From Azadirachta indica (Eukaryota; Streptophyta; Magnoliopsida; Sapindales; Meliaceae): 64,000 nucleotides of DNA. The stretch is from the NCBI GenBank assembly GCA_022749755.1, contig CM040446.1:18104884-18168883 (forward strand), read 5' to 3'. The notes beneath the pieces were generated by a model that saw only the letters and a program-made list of their open reading frames with translations, had not been told where the DNA came from and ran no database searches. Of this stretch, positions 11,151 through 23,580 are shown one piece after another; positions within the stretch are counted from its first letter, which is position 1, and each line of letters starts with the position of its first letter. A program made the position numbers and the translations under genes.

Positions 11151-13230
11151 TAAGTCTTTCTAATCAATCTTTTTTGGTCGTCCTAATTCTATTCCCTTCA
11201 TTTGCAGTCTGTTATAGCATAGCATTAGCGATCGTTAATCATACAAGTGTATGTTTTGGTCGTTCAAGAATGGTATTAATGTCATAGCTGCCTCTCCTTT
11301 CTTCTTGTCCACAACTTTAGAATTAGTTTTCATTCACGACATGCTTGAATATTGTGCAGATATATAACCACTTTATATTTTTCTTTATTAGAAGTCCTTT
11401 TATAAATATTAAAAAAATAGCTCAAATCTCTGCAATGCGAACAAATGATAATAAGAAATATATATATATCACCTTAGTAGATTTTACAATGTTTTCGATA
11501 ATTACAAATGCACGCTTTATATTTTAAATTAATTATCACTGTTATATTTTAAACATGTTGGATTGATAATCCATTTTTATTTTCCACTTATTAATTGCGA
11601 AGCAGCTTTACCTTATCAAGTTCCCTTAAATTTCTTATATATAGAAACTACTTTATATATCTTTTAGCATTATTGAAAATTTTTCATATAATTATTTCTT
11701 TATGTGAGGTGGCTCCTTTTGTTAGAGTAAAATTAATTCAGTATTGATGTCACCAGAGAGATGGGGCAAAGCTTTACATTTGGAAAAAGCAAAAAGGAAA
11801 AATAATGAATGTTTGCTGTCACAATTCGTCAAGGACTCTTGCCTCCATTTTCTTATTCTAGAGGGTCCGGAAAGACTATACTCGTAGAAAATGCTTATAA
11901 TTAATTTTTACCAAAAAATTATGTCTTTTGACTTGACTTGGCTACAGTCATTTGTAGAATACTTAAAGAATTGAGTTGACCAATAGTGCAATACAGTGTC
12001 TGCTCTGGCCTTTGATTTTGCAAAAGAGTTTAGCCCACCTCTCGCGTTCACTACTGAATTATTTATTAGATTCATAATTGTTTTTGTAATAATAAAACAT
12101 GATAGTCAACAGCCAGAAGGCTTGAAGAATTCAATATATAAACTTTTTTAAATTAATAATAAATTCAAGTAATTTATATAAATTAATTTTAAATAACCGC
12201 CAACCATGTTAAAAAAATATAACAAACGATATCCATACATGCTACTATATATAATTACATAATTGTATTAACATTAGTTTTTCAAGTTTTTTTAAGAAAT
12301 AATTTTTTAATTAAAATGGTATAAAACTATAATTTTTAAATTTTACCTCTCCCGTAACACTTAAACTCGTGAAAAAGTTAAGCCACGTACAACAAGTTTA
12401 ATATTAGAAAAAATTATTATTAATAGAATTTATCATGGAAACCAAAATATATAATGACTATCGAATCATCAATTACAATACACGTATAGTAAAAAATTTG
12501 CCATTTCGTTAACGTAATTAATTAAAACAGTTGGTTTCCTGAATTAAATTTGTAGCCCCGTGTCCTACAAGCATGACTAAATTTTTTTATTGACTTAACT
12601 TATTCCACACATTTCTCTTCACCTTTTAAATCTCAAATCTAAATAATTAATTTTGCTACAGTATGTAGCCTAAGAAGACTGAAGGACTTGACTAGCTATA
12701 ACTTGATTCGCACTCAGTGAGTAGAAAATAAAAATGGATTAGCCATGTACTTATAATTATTGAAAGCATTGCAAAATCTCTAAGGTCATATATGATTTCT
12801 TATTATTATTTGTTTGCATTGCAAAGAGATTTGAATTATCTTTATAATAGTTACAAAAGAATTTTTTAATAAAAATATTATAGTAAAATATATAAGGTGG
12901 TTAGTACTTTCTCATTATTTATTGTGGGCAATAAAATGAAAAGGTTGTAACCCATTTCTCATGTTCAATGTCGAAATTAATAAGGTTAATAGAAAGTATT
13001 GCACAACATTCAAACGTGTCGTGAACGAAAATTAATCCTAAAGTTCTGACAATGAAATCGGTGGACAAATTAAGGTAAAAGGAAAGGCGGCTTGGGAACA
13101 CTACTCTTATTGAACGACCAATAACATACTTGTATGAATTGACGATTGCTATCCTATACCAAAACAAACAGTAAATGTAAAATAGACTAGCATTGGCAGG
13201 ACCATAAAGACTGGAAGCATAAGTAAGCTC
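11151..13230. repeat. long inverted repeat filling the spacer after RLP-A
   Basis: The left arm (about 11151-11627) pairs in inverted orientation with the right arm (about 12680-13230). Anchor words are GGTCGTCC..AATTCTA against the complement of CTAGCATTGGCAGGACC, TTTTCATTCACGACATGC against GTGTCGTGAACGAAAATT, CAAATCTCTGCAATGC against GCATTGCAAAGAGATTTG, and AATCCATTTTTATTTTC against its complement near 12730. The arms are imperfect, with small indels. There is no gene in 10936-13318. Confidence 0.7.
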
Positions 13231-13318
13231 TCGGCATGGTAAAATGTCTATGAAGCAATCGAAATTCTCACATGTCTCGTTCGTCCAAAAAAGTTATACC
13301 GATCTTTTTTAAGAAATT

Positions 13319-14648
13319 ATGGGTTTATCATTACGCTTTTACTTGTACAATTTTATTAATTTCGTTAGGTTGTACTTGTACCTAGGGTTTGAGTTGTTGG
13401 TACAAGTAGTGGTTTGTTGTTATTTCAAAGTTGTGGTTCGTTACTTGCGACGAGGTAAGTTTGTTGCTACAATTTCTGTATTAATTGTATTAGATTTGGA
13501 CTCTTTTCAAGTGTATGTGTTTGAAACTTTCGAAGTAAGGGTGTTCAATGGAGAAAATATTGGGAGTTTCTTGTTTGCCTTCTGGAATATTTGATTTTTA
13601 TATGTTTGCGTTACAATTTGATGTGCTTGTCATCGATTTGATTGCATGCATATTGAATATCACAATGTTAGCATAAAAAATTGTGTGTGCTATTTTAATA
13701 CGGTTTTTACGTGCTAATTGTGTTTTAATGAACTGTGATCTCTGTTTTGTTTCATCACATGTCATGTTGGCTTTAGTAAGCTGTGGTCCTTGTTTTGTTT
13801 CATCACATTTCATTTGTATAAAGTTAATTAAAGCATGAAACACCAACCAAACTTTGTGGTGGGATTCTACTCTTTTATGTTTGCACGGTAGGTGAAATTA
13901 TACACGGAGTGAGTTTGAATGAATAAAAAGAGTTAATTAAAATAGCAGCCAAAATGGACTATAAATAAAATGAAAATAACAACATGCATGGTTAGGCCTA
14001 AAAATAGTCCGCGATCTTTACCGGTATACTATAGACAATTCTGAAAAGCAAGAACTGGATTACAAACCCAGACACACCTTTGGAAAACTCAAGCCACTTG
14101 GTAATAAATACTTAGAATTGAGTGGTTTTCTGTAAATCCATATATCTATGATTTTTGGGTACAAGTTTGTCGGGCTGATTTCAAGGCCATCTTTGACTTG
14201 TAGACAGACGAACCAAATAAAGATACGAGAATTTATATCAATTAGTAAGCCGGTGAACAACCCATTAACCTTATATATCTGAGCAACAATAAAAAAACAG
14301 TGGATAAGAAATAAGCTATCGTACATTAAGGCAAATAAAGAATTCCATATAAAAAAAATTTGCGTAGAATAATTCTTAATTGTAATTATAAAAATAAAAA
14401 CTGAAAACAAAAAGCTATAGGAGATACATGTAATTAATGGTACTGAGATGCAACAGCGAATGATAACAATAAAAAAAAAAGTAATTAGTGATATACATGT
14501 TACTTTTTATATTGGGCAGTCTTTGGTTTTTTACTTTTTATTTTTTTTATATAAATGATATATGTGAGTAGTATACATAATATTACTTGCTGTTAACTTA
14601 GATTTTATAACGAAGGGCTTGATATTTGGTTTATGTGTGGTGCTTCTT
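13319..14648. other. 1.3-kb segment of unknown origin, copy 1
   Basis: This block is shared only with 23581-24943. It begins with a short start-like ATGGGTTTATCA and then diverges from the equivalent places at 33779 and 40178. It contains short frames on both strands without recognisable domains; the minus-strand frame at 14060-14410 is 116 codons but is interrupted in the sister copy. It ends abruptly where the orphan RLP tail begins. It may be mobile-element DNA or captured host sequence. Confidence 0.5.
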
Positions 14649-14933
14649 CTATTTGATAATAGTTCGTTTGATGGAAACTTGGGATTGTGTGGAAAACCTT
14701 TATCAAGAAAATGTGAGAATGATTCTAAGCCGAACGAAAATGAAGATGTTCCAGACTCGAAGTCTTCATTTGCATTGGATTGGAAAATAGCTCTGATCGG
14801 TTATTCGAGTGGACATATTGTTGGAGTGATTCTTGGTCTTAACTTCAGCACTGGAATACAAGAATGGTTTGTGGAGAAAATACTGGGGAGGCTATCAAAA
14901 AGGAGGAGAAAGCAGAGACGTAGAAGTGGATAA
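14649..14933 (+). pseudogene. orphan RLP 3' tail 1
   Basis: Homology to the RLPs starts abruptly at TCTATTTGATAA and covers only the C-cap (NLGLCGKPLSRKCEND), acidic spacer (NENEDVPDSKSSFALDW), membrane helix (IALIGYSSGHIVGVILGLNF) and basic tail (ending RRRKQRRRSG). It is open in frame but has no signal peptide or LRRs. Wording of the acidic spacer and of the 3' flank is closest to RLP-E, so it is probably what remains of an RLP-E-like gene after deletion of its 5' nine tenths. Confidence 0.85.
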
Positions 14934-15589
14934 AGTTTTCTTAATTGGTATTGTTGGAATAATTGCAGCCACAAAATGGCTCCCATGCTTAGATTACTGT
15001 TTGAGTTGTACTTCCACAGAAAATAACGTTGCTGCAAATGTCTTAGGGCTGTGGTGTAATGATTTCATCACAGTGCGGATTAGCCCTCAATTGAGATGCA
15101 GTCTTTTTCTCTTGATTTTTGTGTTACAGATTTTCTTATTTTTATGAATTTTGACTTCATCACCTTTGAATTCCATGCCTTAATCCTTTAGTAGAATCCT
15201 TTTTATTATATATATATATATATATTAAGAGGTAAATTACGTTGATTATTTTAGTTTATATTAATAAAAATTATGATATTCATAAAAATTTTACTCCAAG
15301 GTTTCTATTTAATTTTCTTGTTACAATTATTAACAGCGAATTATATTGTTAAACTATTTTAATTAAAAAATTATTTCTTAAGTATCACTATCATATGAGA
15401 TGAAAGACTTTTAGACTTTCAAAAAATATTTGCAAAAAAATGAGTAGTATTGTCTTCACATTATTATGGTAATTATAAAATATTAAAGAAATTAAATTAC
15501 ACTGAAAGTAGGATAATAATTGAGAAGTGCTTTTTGCGCATATTCTTCTTCACAATATTATCTTGTTTTATTCTGCAAATTACTGTAGA

Positions 15590-17275
15590 TAAGTCTTTCT
15601 TGTCAAGTCTTTTTGGTCGTCCGAATGCTAGTATTCCTTTCACATTTGTAGTGTGTCACAGCACAGAATAACAATTGTTAATCACACAAGTGTATTATTT
15701 GGTCGTGCAATAATGGTAGTATTGTCATAGCTGCCTCTCCTTTCTCTTTGCTCACAACTTTAAAATTAATTTTTATTCACGACACGCTTGAATACTGTAC
15801 AGATATATACCTTTATCAAGCCAATTACCTTAGCATTGGGCGTGAGAAATGTGCTATACTCCTTTCATTTTATTGCCCCACAATTAATAATTAATGAGAG
15901 AATTAACCACCTTATATTTTTCTATAATATTTTTATTAAAATTCGTTTTACAAATATTAAAAAAATGACTCAAATCTATGCAATTCAAACGCATAATAAT
16001 ATCACCTCAAGAGATTTTACAATGTTATCAATGATTATAAACACATGCTTTATATATTTTGAATTAATCATCACTATTATATTTCAAACACGTTGGATTG
16101 CTAATCCAATTTCATTTTTTACTTACTAATTGTAATCTGCTGTAGCTGGTCAAGTTAATTTAAATTTTTTATAATCTATATTCTTTTTACATAAATATAT
16201 ATAAACTTTATATATCTTTTAATATTATTACCAAATTTTTTATGTAATGATTTCTTTGGGTGAGTTGGCAACTTCCGTTAAGAGTAAAATTAATTCAATA
16301 TCAGCGTTAGAGATGGGGCAAAGTTTTATCTCTATTGCTACAGTAAAGTATTTTCATTCTATTGCCTCATAAATAATAATGAGAAATATATTAACCACAT
16401 TATATTTTGTATGATATTTTTTAAAATAAATGTCTATTAAGATATTATTCAAATGTTTTCGTATGATGTTTAGTAATTTTGTTGCTACAATTTCTATATT
16501 ATTATGTGAATAATTTTCAATAATTATAAATACAAAATTTAGTCATGCTTATGGGACACGGGCTCCAAATTCATGAACCCAATCAAATCACATGTAACGG
16601 GAAGAGTAAATGGAAAAGTTATCAAAACTTTTGCTGCAACAATTCATCGAAGACTCTTCCTCCATTTTTTTGTTCTAGAGGGTCAGGAATGACTTGACGA
16701 ACAATGAAAAATGTCTATAATTAATTTTTACCAAGAAATTATGCCTCTTGACTTGACTTGGCTACAATAATTTGTGGAAGACTTGAACAATTGACTTTAG
16801 TAACAATGTAATAGAATGTCTGCCGATTGCTCTGCTATTTGATTTTGCAAAAAGGAAAAAGGGTTTGCTCATCTCTCGCGTTCACTATTGAATTATTTAT
16901 TGGATTCACAAAATAAAAATAAAAATAGATTAGCAATACAACATGTTTGAAATATAACAATGCTAATTTAAAATATATAAATCATGTATTTATAATTATT
17001 GAAAGCATTGCAAAATCTCTAAGGTGATATATGATTTCTTATTATTATTTGTTTGCATTGCAAAGAGATTTGAGTTTTTTTTTTTAATATTTACAAAAAG
17101 ATTTTTTAATAAAAAATATTATAGTAAAATATAAGGTGGTTAGCACTTTCTCCTTGTTAATTGTGGGCAATAAAATGAAAAGATTGTAGCCCATTTCTCA
17201 CGTTCAACGCTGAAATTAATGAGCATAACAGAAAGCATATGCACAGTATTCAAGCGTGTCCTGAACGAAAATTAA
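15590..17275. repeat. inverted repeat in the spacer before RLP-B
   Basis: Left arm about 15590-16160, right arm about 16980-17275, the latter cut short by the RLP-B promoter region. Shared inverted words include CACGACACGCTTGAATACTG against its complement near 17250, CGTGAGAAATG, and the CAAATCT..GCAATTC / GCATTGCAAAGAGATTTG pair. A (TA)n tract lies at about 15206-15225. No gene is seen in 14934-17692. Confidence 0.65.
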
Positions 17276-17692
17276 TGAAATGAATGTTAATTATCAATGA
17301 GTAATAGTAAATTGTAATTTATCTACTTGTATCAAACAAATGCCTGATTTGATATACAATTCCAGTACATAAAGATTTTTATGATTTCTGAATTTAAAAA
17401 TCAATTATATATTTTTTTTATATAATAGTCTGAGAAAAATATTTCACATTATTTTCTTTTCTTTTTTTGCTTATATTTTTGCGAGTGTGAAGCAGAGTCC
17501 CTAAATCATGGTAAGAAGACGTGCAGGACTTGAATTAGCAAATGTAATGAAATGAATGCTAATTACGGTCAATTATTAGTCAATTTTAAAACAAATGTAT
17601 ATTAATTGAATGTTTGACTATTTAATTTTCAAGTTACCATCACGAGCTAATTAGTTTTATAATTTTGAAAAAAAGGTTCCGTGCAAATTGCC

Positions 17693-17700
17693 TATAAAAG
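17693..17700 (+). promoter_or_regulatory. TATA box of RLP-B
   Basis: TATAAAAG lies 79 bp before the ATG in the conserved tract. The leader palindrome GTCTGAGTCAGAC is at 17734-17746. Confidence 0.75.
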
Positions 17701-17771
17701 CAAGAACAAAATCTACTCACCTTGTTCATCTGAGTCTGAGTCAGACAGCCTAATTTATTTTCTAAGACATT

Positions 17772-20700
17772 ATGGGTTTATCCTCATGTTTCTTCACATT
17801 CACGCACTTATTTCTTTCTCTCTTATTATTTCATTCTGCACTTGCTCATTTTGCTTCTTCTAACAAGCCACTCTGTCATGAAGATGAGCGTTATATGTTG
17901 TTGCAATTCAAGGAAAGCCTTATGATTAAGGAGAATGCCTCATCTTTCTATCAAGATGATCTATGTCGTCCTAAGTCTAAATCATGGATGTCAGAAGAAG
18001 GAGATGTTGATTGTTGCTCATGGGATGGTGTCGAGTGCAATGAAAAAACTGGCCATGTCACCAAGCTTGACCTCTCAAATAGCTGCCTCTATGGCACTAT
18101 TAACTCTAGCAATACCCTTTTCCACCTTGTACACCTTAAATGGCTTAATCTTGCTTACAATGACTTTCTTTTATCTGAAATCCCTTTTGCAATCAAGAAT
18201 CTTTCGGAATTATCATACTTAAACCTCTCTGATTCTTCATGTTCTGGTCACATACCATTTGAAATCCTTGAGCTCTCTAAGTTGGTGTCCCTTGATTTAT
18301 CAAGAAGTCCAGATTTTCTCCCTTTTCAACTCTAAAAGCCAAGTGTGGAAAATCTACTTGAGAAGCTAGGTAACCTGAAAAAGGTTGATCTTAGTGGTGT
18401 GGAAATTGCTTCTTCGATGCCTCATAACTTGGTGAATCTATCTAATTCCTTGACATTTTTATCTCTGCAAAGTTGCCTTTTGCAAGGTAAATTTTCATTC
18501 TATTTTTTGTTTAACTTGTTATGCCATCTGACGTTGTGATGGATACTAATGATTTTCTTCTATTTTTCAGGAAAAATTCCATCTTCACTCGGTAACCTAA
18601 CGAAACTCGTCCATTTAGACATTTCAATGAATGAATTATCAGATAAGTTGCCTGCTTCTATTGGAAATCTAACTAAGCTCATCCATTTAGACCTTTCCCG
18701 TAATGAATTATCTGATAAGTTGCCTGCTTCTATTGGAAATCTAACTAAGCTCATCCATTTAGACCTTTCCAGTAATGAATTATCTGATAAGTTGCCTGCT
18801 ACCGTTGGAAATCTTGATTCTTTGGAAGTGCTTGACCTTTCAAATAACGAATTTTCAAGCGAGCTACCTGCTGCCATTGGCAATCTTAATTTTTTAGATG
18901 ACCTAGAACTTTCATCGAATGGATTTTCAGGTCGGTTGCCTGCAACTATTGGAAATCTTAGTTCTTTGAAACGATTGGGCCTATCTCAGTGCACTTTCTG
19001 GGGCAAACTTCCACCTTCACTAGGTAATCTTACCCAACTACGTTCGTTGGTCCTTCCATTGAATAAGTTTGCAGGTGAATTACCTGCTTCCATTGGAAAT
19101 ATCGAGCTACTAGAAGACTTGATTATTTGGGGATGCAATTTCTCAGGTCACATTCCGTTATCACTCAGTAATCTTACCCGGCTTTCTACGCTAGATCTTT
19201 CTTATAATAACTTCAGTGGCACAATGGACCTGCATATGTTTCTCAGTAAACTAAAAGACTTGTCTGTTTTATATCTCTCATCAAACAATTTATCATTGAT
19301 TACCAAAACCACTATCAATACCATTTCCAAGAAATTTATGGACGTAGGATTACGGTCATGCAACATTGCTGAGTTTCCGGGTTTCTTGAAAAACCAACAT
19401 CAGTTGCTGATGCTTGACCTTTCCTCCAACAAAATAAAAGGTGAAGTACCTGGGTGGGTGTTGAGCGTAAGTGTAGAGAGTCTTTATGCACAGAATCTAA
19501 TAGTGTGGAACCTTTCTTTCAACTTTTTAACCGGGTTTCACGATCAATATCCAATTGTTCCTTCAAAAAGCGGAGGTGTACTCACTTTAGACCTTAGATC
19601 AAATAATTTGCAAGGACCACTCCCAGTTCCACCCATCCACACCTTCAGCTATCTAGTTTCAAACAACAATCTAACGGGGCAAATTGCGACATGGATATGC
19701 AAATTACATAGGCTTCTGGCTCTTGATTTGTCTTACAATAACTTAAGTGGTAATCTTCCTCAATGTTTGGGCAGTTTTAGTCCTGGACTCTTGATCCTAC
19801 AACTAAGCCGGAATAAGTTTTCTGGAAGTATTCCTCAAACCTTTTTGCATGGATCTTTGAAAATGATTGATCTAAGCTACAATCTACTGCAAGGAAGAAT
19901 TCCGAGATCGTTGGCCAATTGTACAACGTTAGAATTTCTTAATCTTGGGAACAATCAAATCAATGATATTTTCCCCTCGTGGCTGGGAACTCTTCCAAAC
20001 TTACAGGTTCTAATTCTGAGAGCCAACAATTTACATGGTATAATTGGAAAAGCTAAGAGAGCTTGTGGGTTTCCCAAACTTCGAATTATTGATCTCTCCA
20101 ACAATGAATTCGTAGGAAAGCTTCCATCAAATTTTTTCCAGTGTCTGAATGCCATGAAATTTGTCAATAAAAGTGAGCTGAGACATATGCAAGATATATT
20201 ACCCAAAACTGTGGTAGCTGACAGTAATGACAATTTTGATTTTTATGATTACTCCCTCACATTGAGTAACAAGGGCTTAATGATGGCATATAGAAAAATC
20301 TCCAACATCCTTGTGGCCATTACTCTCTCCGGCAACAAATTTGATGGAGAGATTCCAACATCTGTTGCCAATTTAAGGGAAGTTCAAAGCCTCAATCTTT
20401 CCCACAACAGTCTCCGGGGTCATATTCCATCCCAGTTAACCAACATAACCAGCTTAGAATCATTGGATCTCTCAAACAACAAGCTTTCAGGACAGATTCC
20501 TCAAAGTCTCATCGAGCTCACATTTCTTGGAATTTTTAATGTCTCCCACAACAATCTCACAGGTCCAATACCTCAGGGAAACCAATTTACTCTATTTGAT
20601 AACAGTTCGTTTGATGGAAACTTGGGATTGTGTGGAAAACCTTTATCAAGAAAATGTGAGAACGATTCTAAGCCCAACGAAAATGAAGATGTTCCAGACT

Positions 20701-20885
20701 CGGAGTCGACATTTGCATTGGATTGGAAAATAGCTCTGATTGGTTATTCGAGTGGACTTATTGTTGGAGTGATTCTTGGGCTTAACTTCAGCACTGGAAT
20801 ACAAGAATGGTTTGTGGAGAAAATACTGGGGAGGCGATCAAAAAGGAGGAGGAGCAAGCAGAGACGTAGAAGCAGAATGGAATGA
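17772..20885 (+). pseudogene. RLP-B: receptor-like protein with one premature stop
   Basis: Exon 1 is 17772-18486, the intron is 18487-18570 (GTAAAT..TTTTTCAG, TACTAAT branch site) and exon 2 is 18571-20885. The spliced frame would be 1010 codons. The only lesion seen is TAA at 18333-18335, where sister genes read CAA (Gln188), between the fifth LRR region and KPSVENLLEKL. Exon 2 is fully open for 770 codons: LRRs, island (NKSELRHMQDIL to SLTLSNKGLMMAYRK), C-cap GLCGKPLSRKC, acidic NENEDVPDSES, membrane helix with G-x3-G spacing (GYSSGLIVGVILG) and a tail rich in Arg/Lys. If translated from the normal ATG it gives only 187 residues, an N-cap with a few LRRs. The lesion could also be allelic, so the functional state in other accessions is open. 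Confidence 0.9.
18642..18785 (+). repeat. two tandem 72-nt LRR units in RLP-B
   Basis: Units 18642-18713 and 18714-18785 differ at very few bases. A third, diverged unit follows with DKLPATVGNLDSL. Confidence 0.9.
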
Positions 20886-21102
20886 AGTTTTCTTAATTTG
20901 TATTGTTGGAATAATTGCAGCCACAAAATGGCTCTCAAGCTTAGATTACTATTTGATTTGTACTTCCACAGAAAATAATGTTGCTGCAGATGTCTTAGTG
21001 CTGCGGTGTAATGATTTTATCACAAGCCGGATTAGACCTCAACTGAGATGCAGTCTTTCTAATCAATCTTTTTTAGTGTTTTTAGAACAAATTTATAACA
21101 GC

Positions 21103-23490
21103 TAAGTCTTTCTAATCAATCTTTTTTGGTCGTCCTAATTCTATTCCCTTCATTTGCAGTCTGTTATAGCATAGCATTAGCGATCGTTAATCATACAAGT
21201 GTATGTTTTGGTCGTTCAAGAATGGTATTAATGTCATAGCTGCCTCTCCTTTCTTCTTGTCCACAACTTTAGAATTAGTTTTCATTCACGACATGCTTGA
21301 ATATTGTGCAGATATATAACCACTTTATATTTTTCTTTATTAGAAGTCCTTTTATAAATATTAAAAAATAGCTCAAATCTCTGCAATGCGAACAAATGAT
21401 AATAAGAAATATATATATATCACCTTAGTAGATTTTACAATGTTTTCGATAATTACAAATGCACGCTTTATATATTTTAAATTAATTATCACTGTTATAT
21501 TTTAAACATGTTGGATTGATAATCCATTTTTATTTTCCACTTATTAATTGCGAAGCAGCTTTACCTTATCAAGTTCCCTTAAATTTCTTATATATAGAAA
21601 CTACTTTATATATCTTTTAGCATTATTGAAAATTTTTCATATAATTATTTCTTTATGTGAGGTGGCTCCTTTTGTTAGAGTAAAATTAATTCAGTATTGA
21701 TGTCACCAGAGAGATGAGGCAAAGCTTTATCTCTATTGCTATAGTAAAGTGTTTGCATTCTATTGCACCAAAAATAACAATGAGAAATATTGTAATCCTG
21801 TTATATTTTGTATATTATATTTTTTTAAAATATTTATCTATTAAGATATTATGCAAATGTTTTCATATCATATATAGTAATTTTGTTGTTATAATTTCTA
21901 TATTATTATGTCAATAATTTGGAATAATTATAAATACAAAATTTTGTCATGCTTATGAGACACGGGCTCCAAATTTATGAACCCAATCAAATCATATGTA
22001 ATGGGAAAGGTAAATAGAAAAGAATATCCAATTCGAAGTAAAAAGCTTTACATTTGGAAAAAGAAAAAAGGAAAAATAATGAATGTTTGCTGTCACAATT
22101 CGTCAAGGACTCTTGCCTCCAACTTCTTATTCTAGAGGGTCCGGAAAGACTAGACCCGTAGAAAATGCTTATAATTAATTTTTACCAAAAAATTATGTCT
22201 CTTGACTTCACTTGGCTACAGTATTTTGTATAATACTTAAAGAATTGAGTTGACTAATAATGCAATAGAGTGTCTGCTCTGCCCTTTGATTTTGCAAAAA
22301 GGTTTAGCCCATCTCTTGCGTTCACCACTGAATTATTTATTAGATTCATAATTGTTTTGTAATAATACAACATAATAGTCAACAGCTAGAAGGCTTGAAG
22401 AATTCAATATATAAACTTTTTTAAATTAATAATAAATTCAAGTAATTTATATAAATTAATTTTAAATAACCGCCAACCATGTTAAAAAAATATAACAAAC
22501 GATATCCATACATGCTACTATATATAATTACATAATTGTATTAACATTAGTTTTTCAAGTGTTTTTCTTTAATTAAAATGGTATAAAACTATAATTCTTA
22601 AATTTTACCTCTCCCGTTATCACTTAAACTCATGAAAAAGTTAAGCCCCATACAACAAGTTTAATATTAGAAAAAATTATTATTAATAGAATTTATCATA
22701 GAAACCAAAATATATATTGATTATCGAATCATTAATTTCAATACATATAAAGTACAAATTTTCCATTTCGTTAACGTAGTTAATTAAAACAGTTTGTTTC
22801 AGGAATTAAGTTTGTAGCCCCGTGTCCTACAAGCATTCCTAAATTTTTTTAATTGACTTAAACTATTCCGCACATTTGTCTTTCACCTTTTAAATCTCAA
22901 ATCTAAATAATTAATTTTGCTACAGTATGCAGCCTAAGAAGACCGAAAGACTTGACTAGCTATAACTTGATTCGCAATCAGTGAGTAGAAAATAAAAATG
23001 GATTAGCCATGTACTTATAATTATTGAAAGCATTGCAAAATCTCTAAGGTGATATATGATTTCTTATTATTATTTGTTGCGTTGCAAAGAGATTTGAATT
23101 ATCTTTTATAATATTTACAAAAGAATTTTTTAATAAAAATATTATAGTAAAATATAAGGCGGTTAGTACTTTCTCATTATTTATTGTGGGCAATAAAATG
23201 AAAATGTTGTAACCCATTTCTCACGTTCAATGTCGAAATTAATAAGGTTAATAGAAAGTATTGCACAATATTCAAACGTGTCGTGAACGAAAATTAATCC
23301 TAAAGTTCTGACAATGAAATCGGTGGACGAATTGAGGTAAAAGGAAAGGCGGCTTGGGAATACTACTCTTATTGAACGACCAATAACATACTTGTATGAA
23401 TTGACGATTGCTATCCTATACCAAAACAAACAGTAAATGTAAAATAGACTAGCTTTGGCAGGACCATAAAGACTGGAAGCATAAGTAAGC
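21103..23490. repeat. long inverted repeat in the spacer after RLP-B
   Basis: Left arm about 21103-21580, right arm about 22945-23490, same anchor words as the 11151-13230 element. An inner inverted pair is also visible: CATGCTTATGAGACACGGG near 21948 against CCCGTGTCCTACAAGCAT near 22817. There is no gene in 20886-23580. Confidence 0.7.
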
Positions 23491-23580
23491 TCTCAGCATG
23501 GTAAAATGTCTATGAAGCAATCGAAATTCTCACATGTCTCGTTCGTCCAAAAAAGTTATACCGATCTTTTTTAAGAAATT

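Larger units (their letters stand above)
7389..17771 (+). repeat. long tandem unit L1 (10,383 bp)
   Basis: Runs from the RLP-A start to the RLP-B start. Order: RLP, 2.4-kb spacer with inverted repeat, 1.3-kb unknown segment, orphan RLP tail, second spacer, promoter. The same order repeats in L2 with high identity. Confidence 0.85.

Noticed and set aside
13319..13594. 91-codon plus-strand frame starting MGLSLRF
   Set aside because: The MGLS start mimics the RLP start, but the following sequence is Phe/Val/Tyr-rich noise, and the sister copy at 23581 stops after about 22 codons.
14060..14410. 116-codon minus-strand frame in the 1.3-kb segment
   Set aside because: The near-identical sister copy at 24355-24555 keeps only 66 codons because of an indel upstream, so the frame is not conserved.
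18560..18883. Minus-strand frames opposite LRR codons (also 28.9-29.4, 35.5, 41.6, 51.5 and 56.6 kb)
   Set aside because: Repetitive antisense of LRR units with no independent signal.
20744..20938. Arg/Leu-rich minus-strand frames opposite each RLP tail, and plus-strand frames in the 3' UTR (e.g. 20776-21105)
   Set aside because: They recur only because the RLP 3' ends are duplicated; they are antisense or out-of-frame shadows of the helix and basic tail codons.
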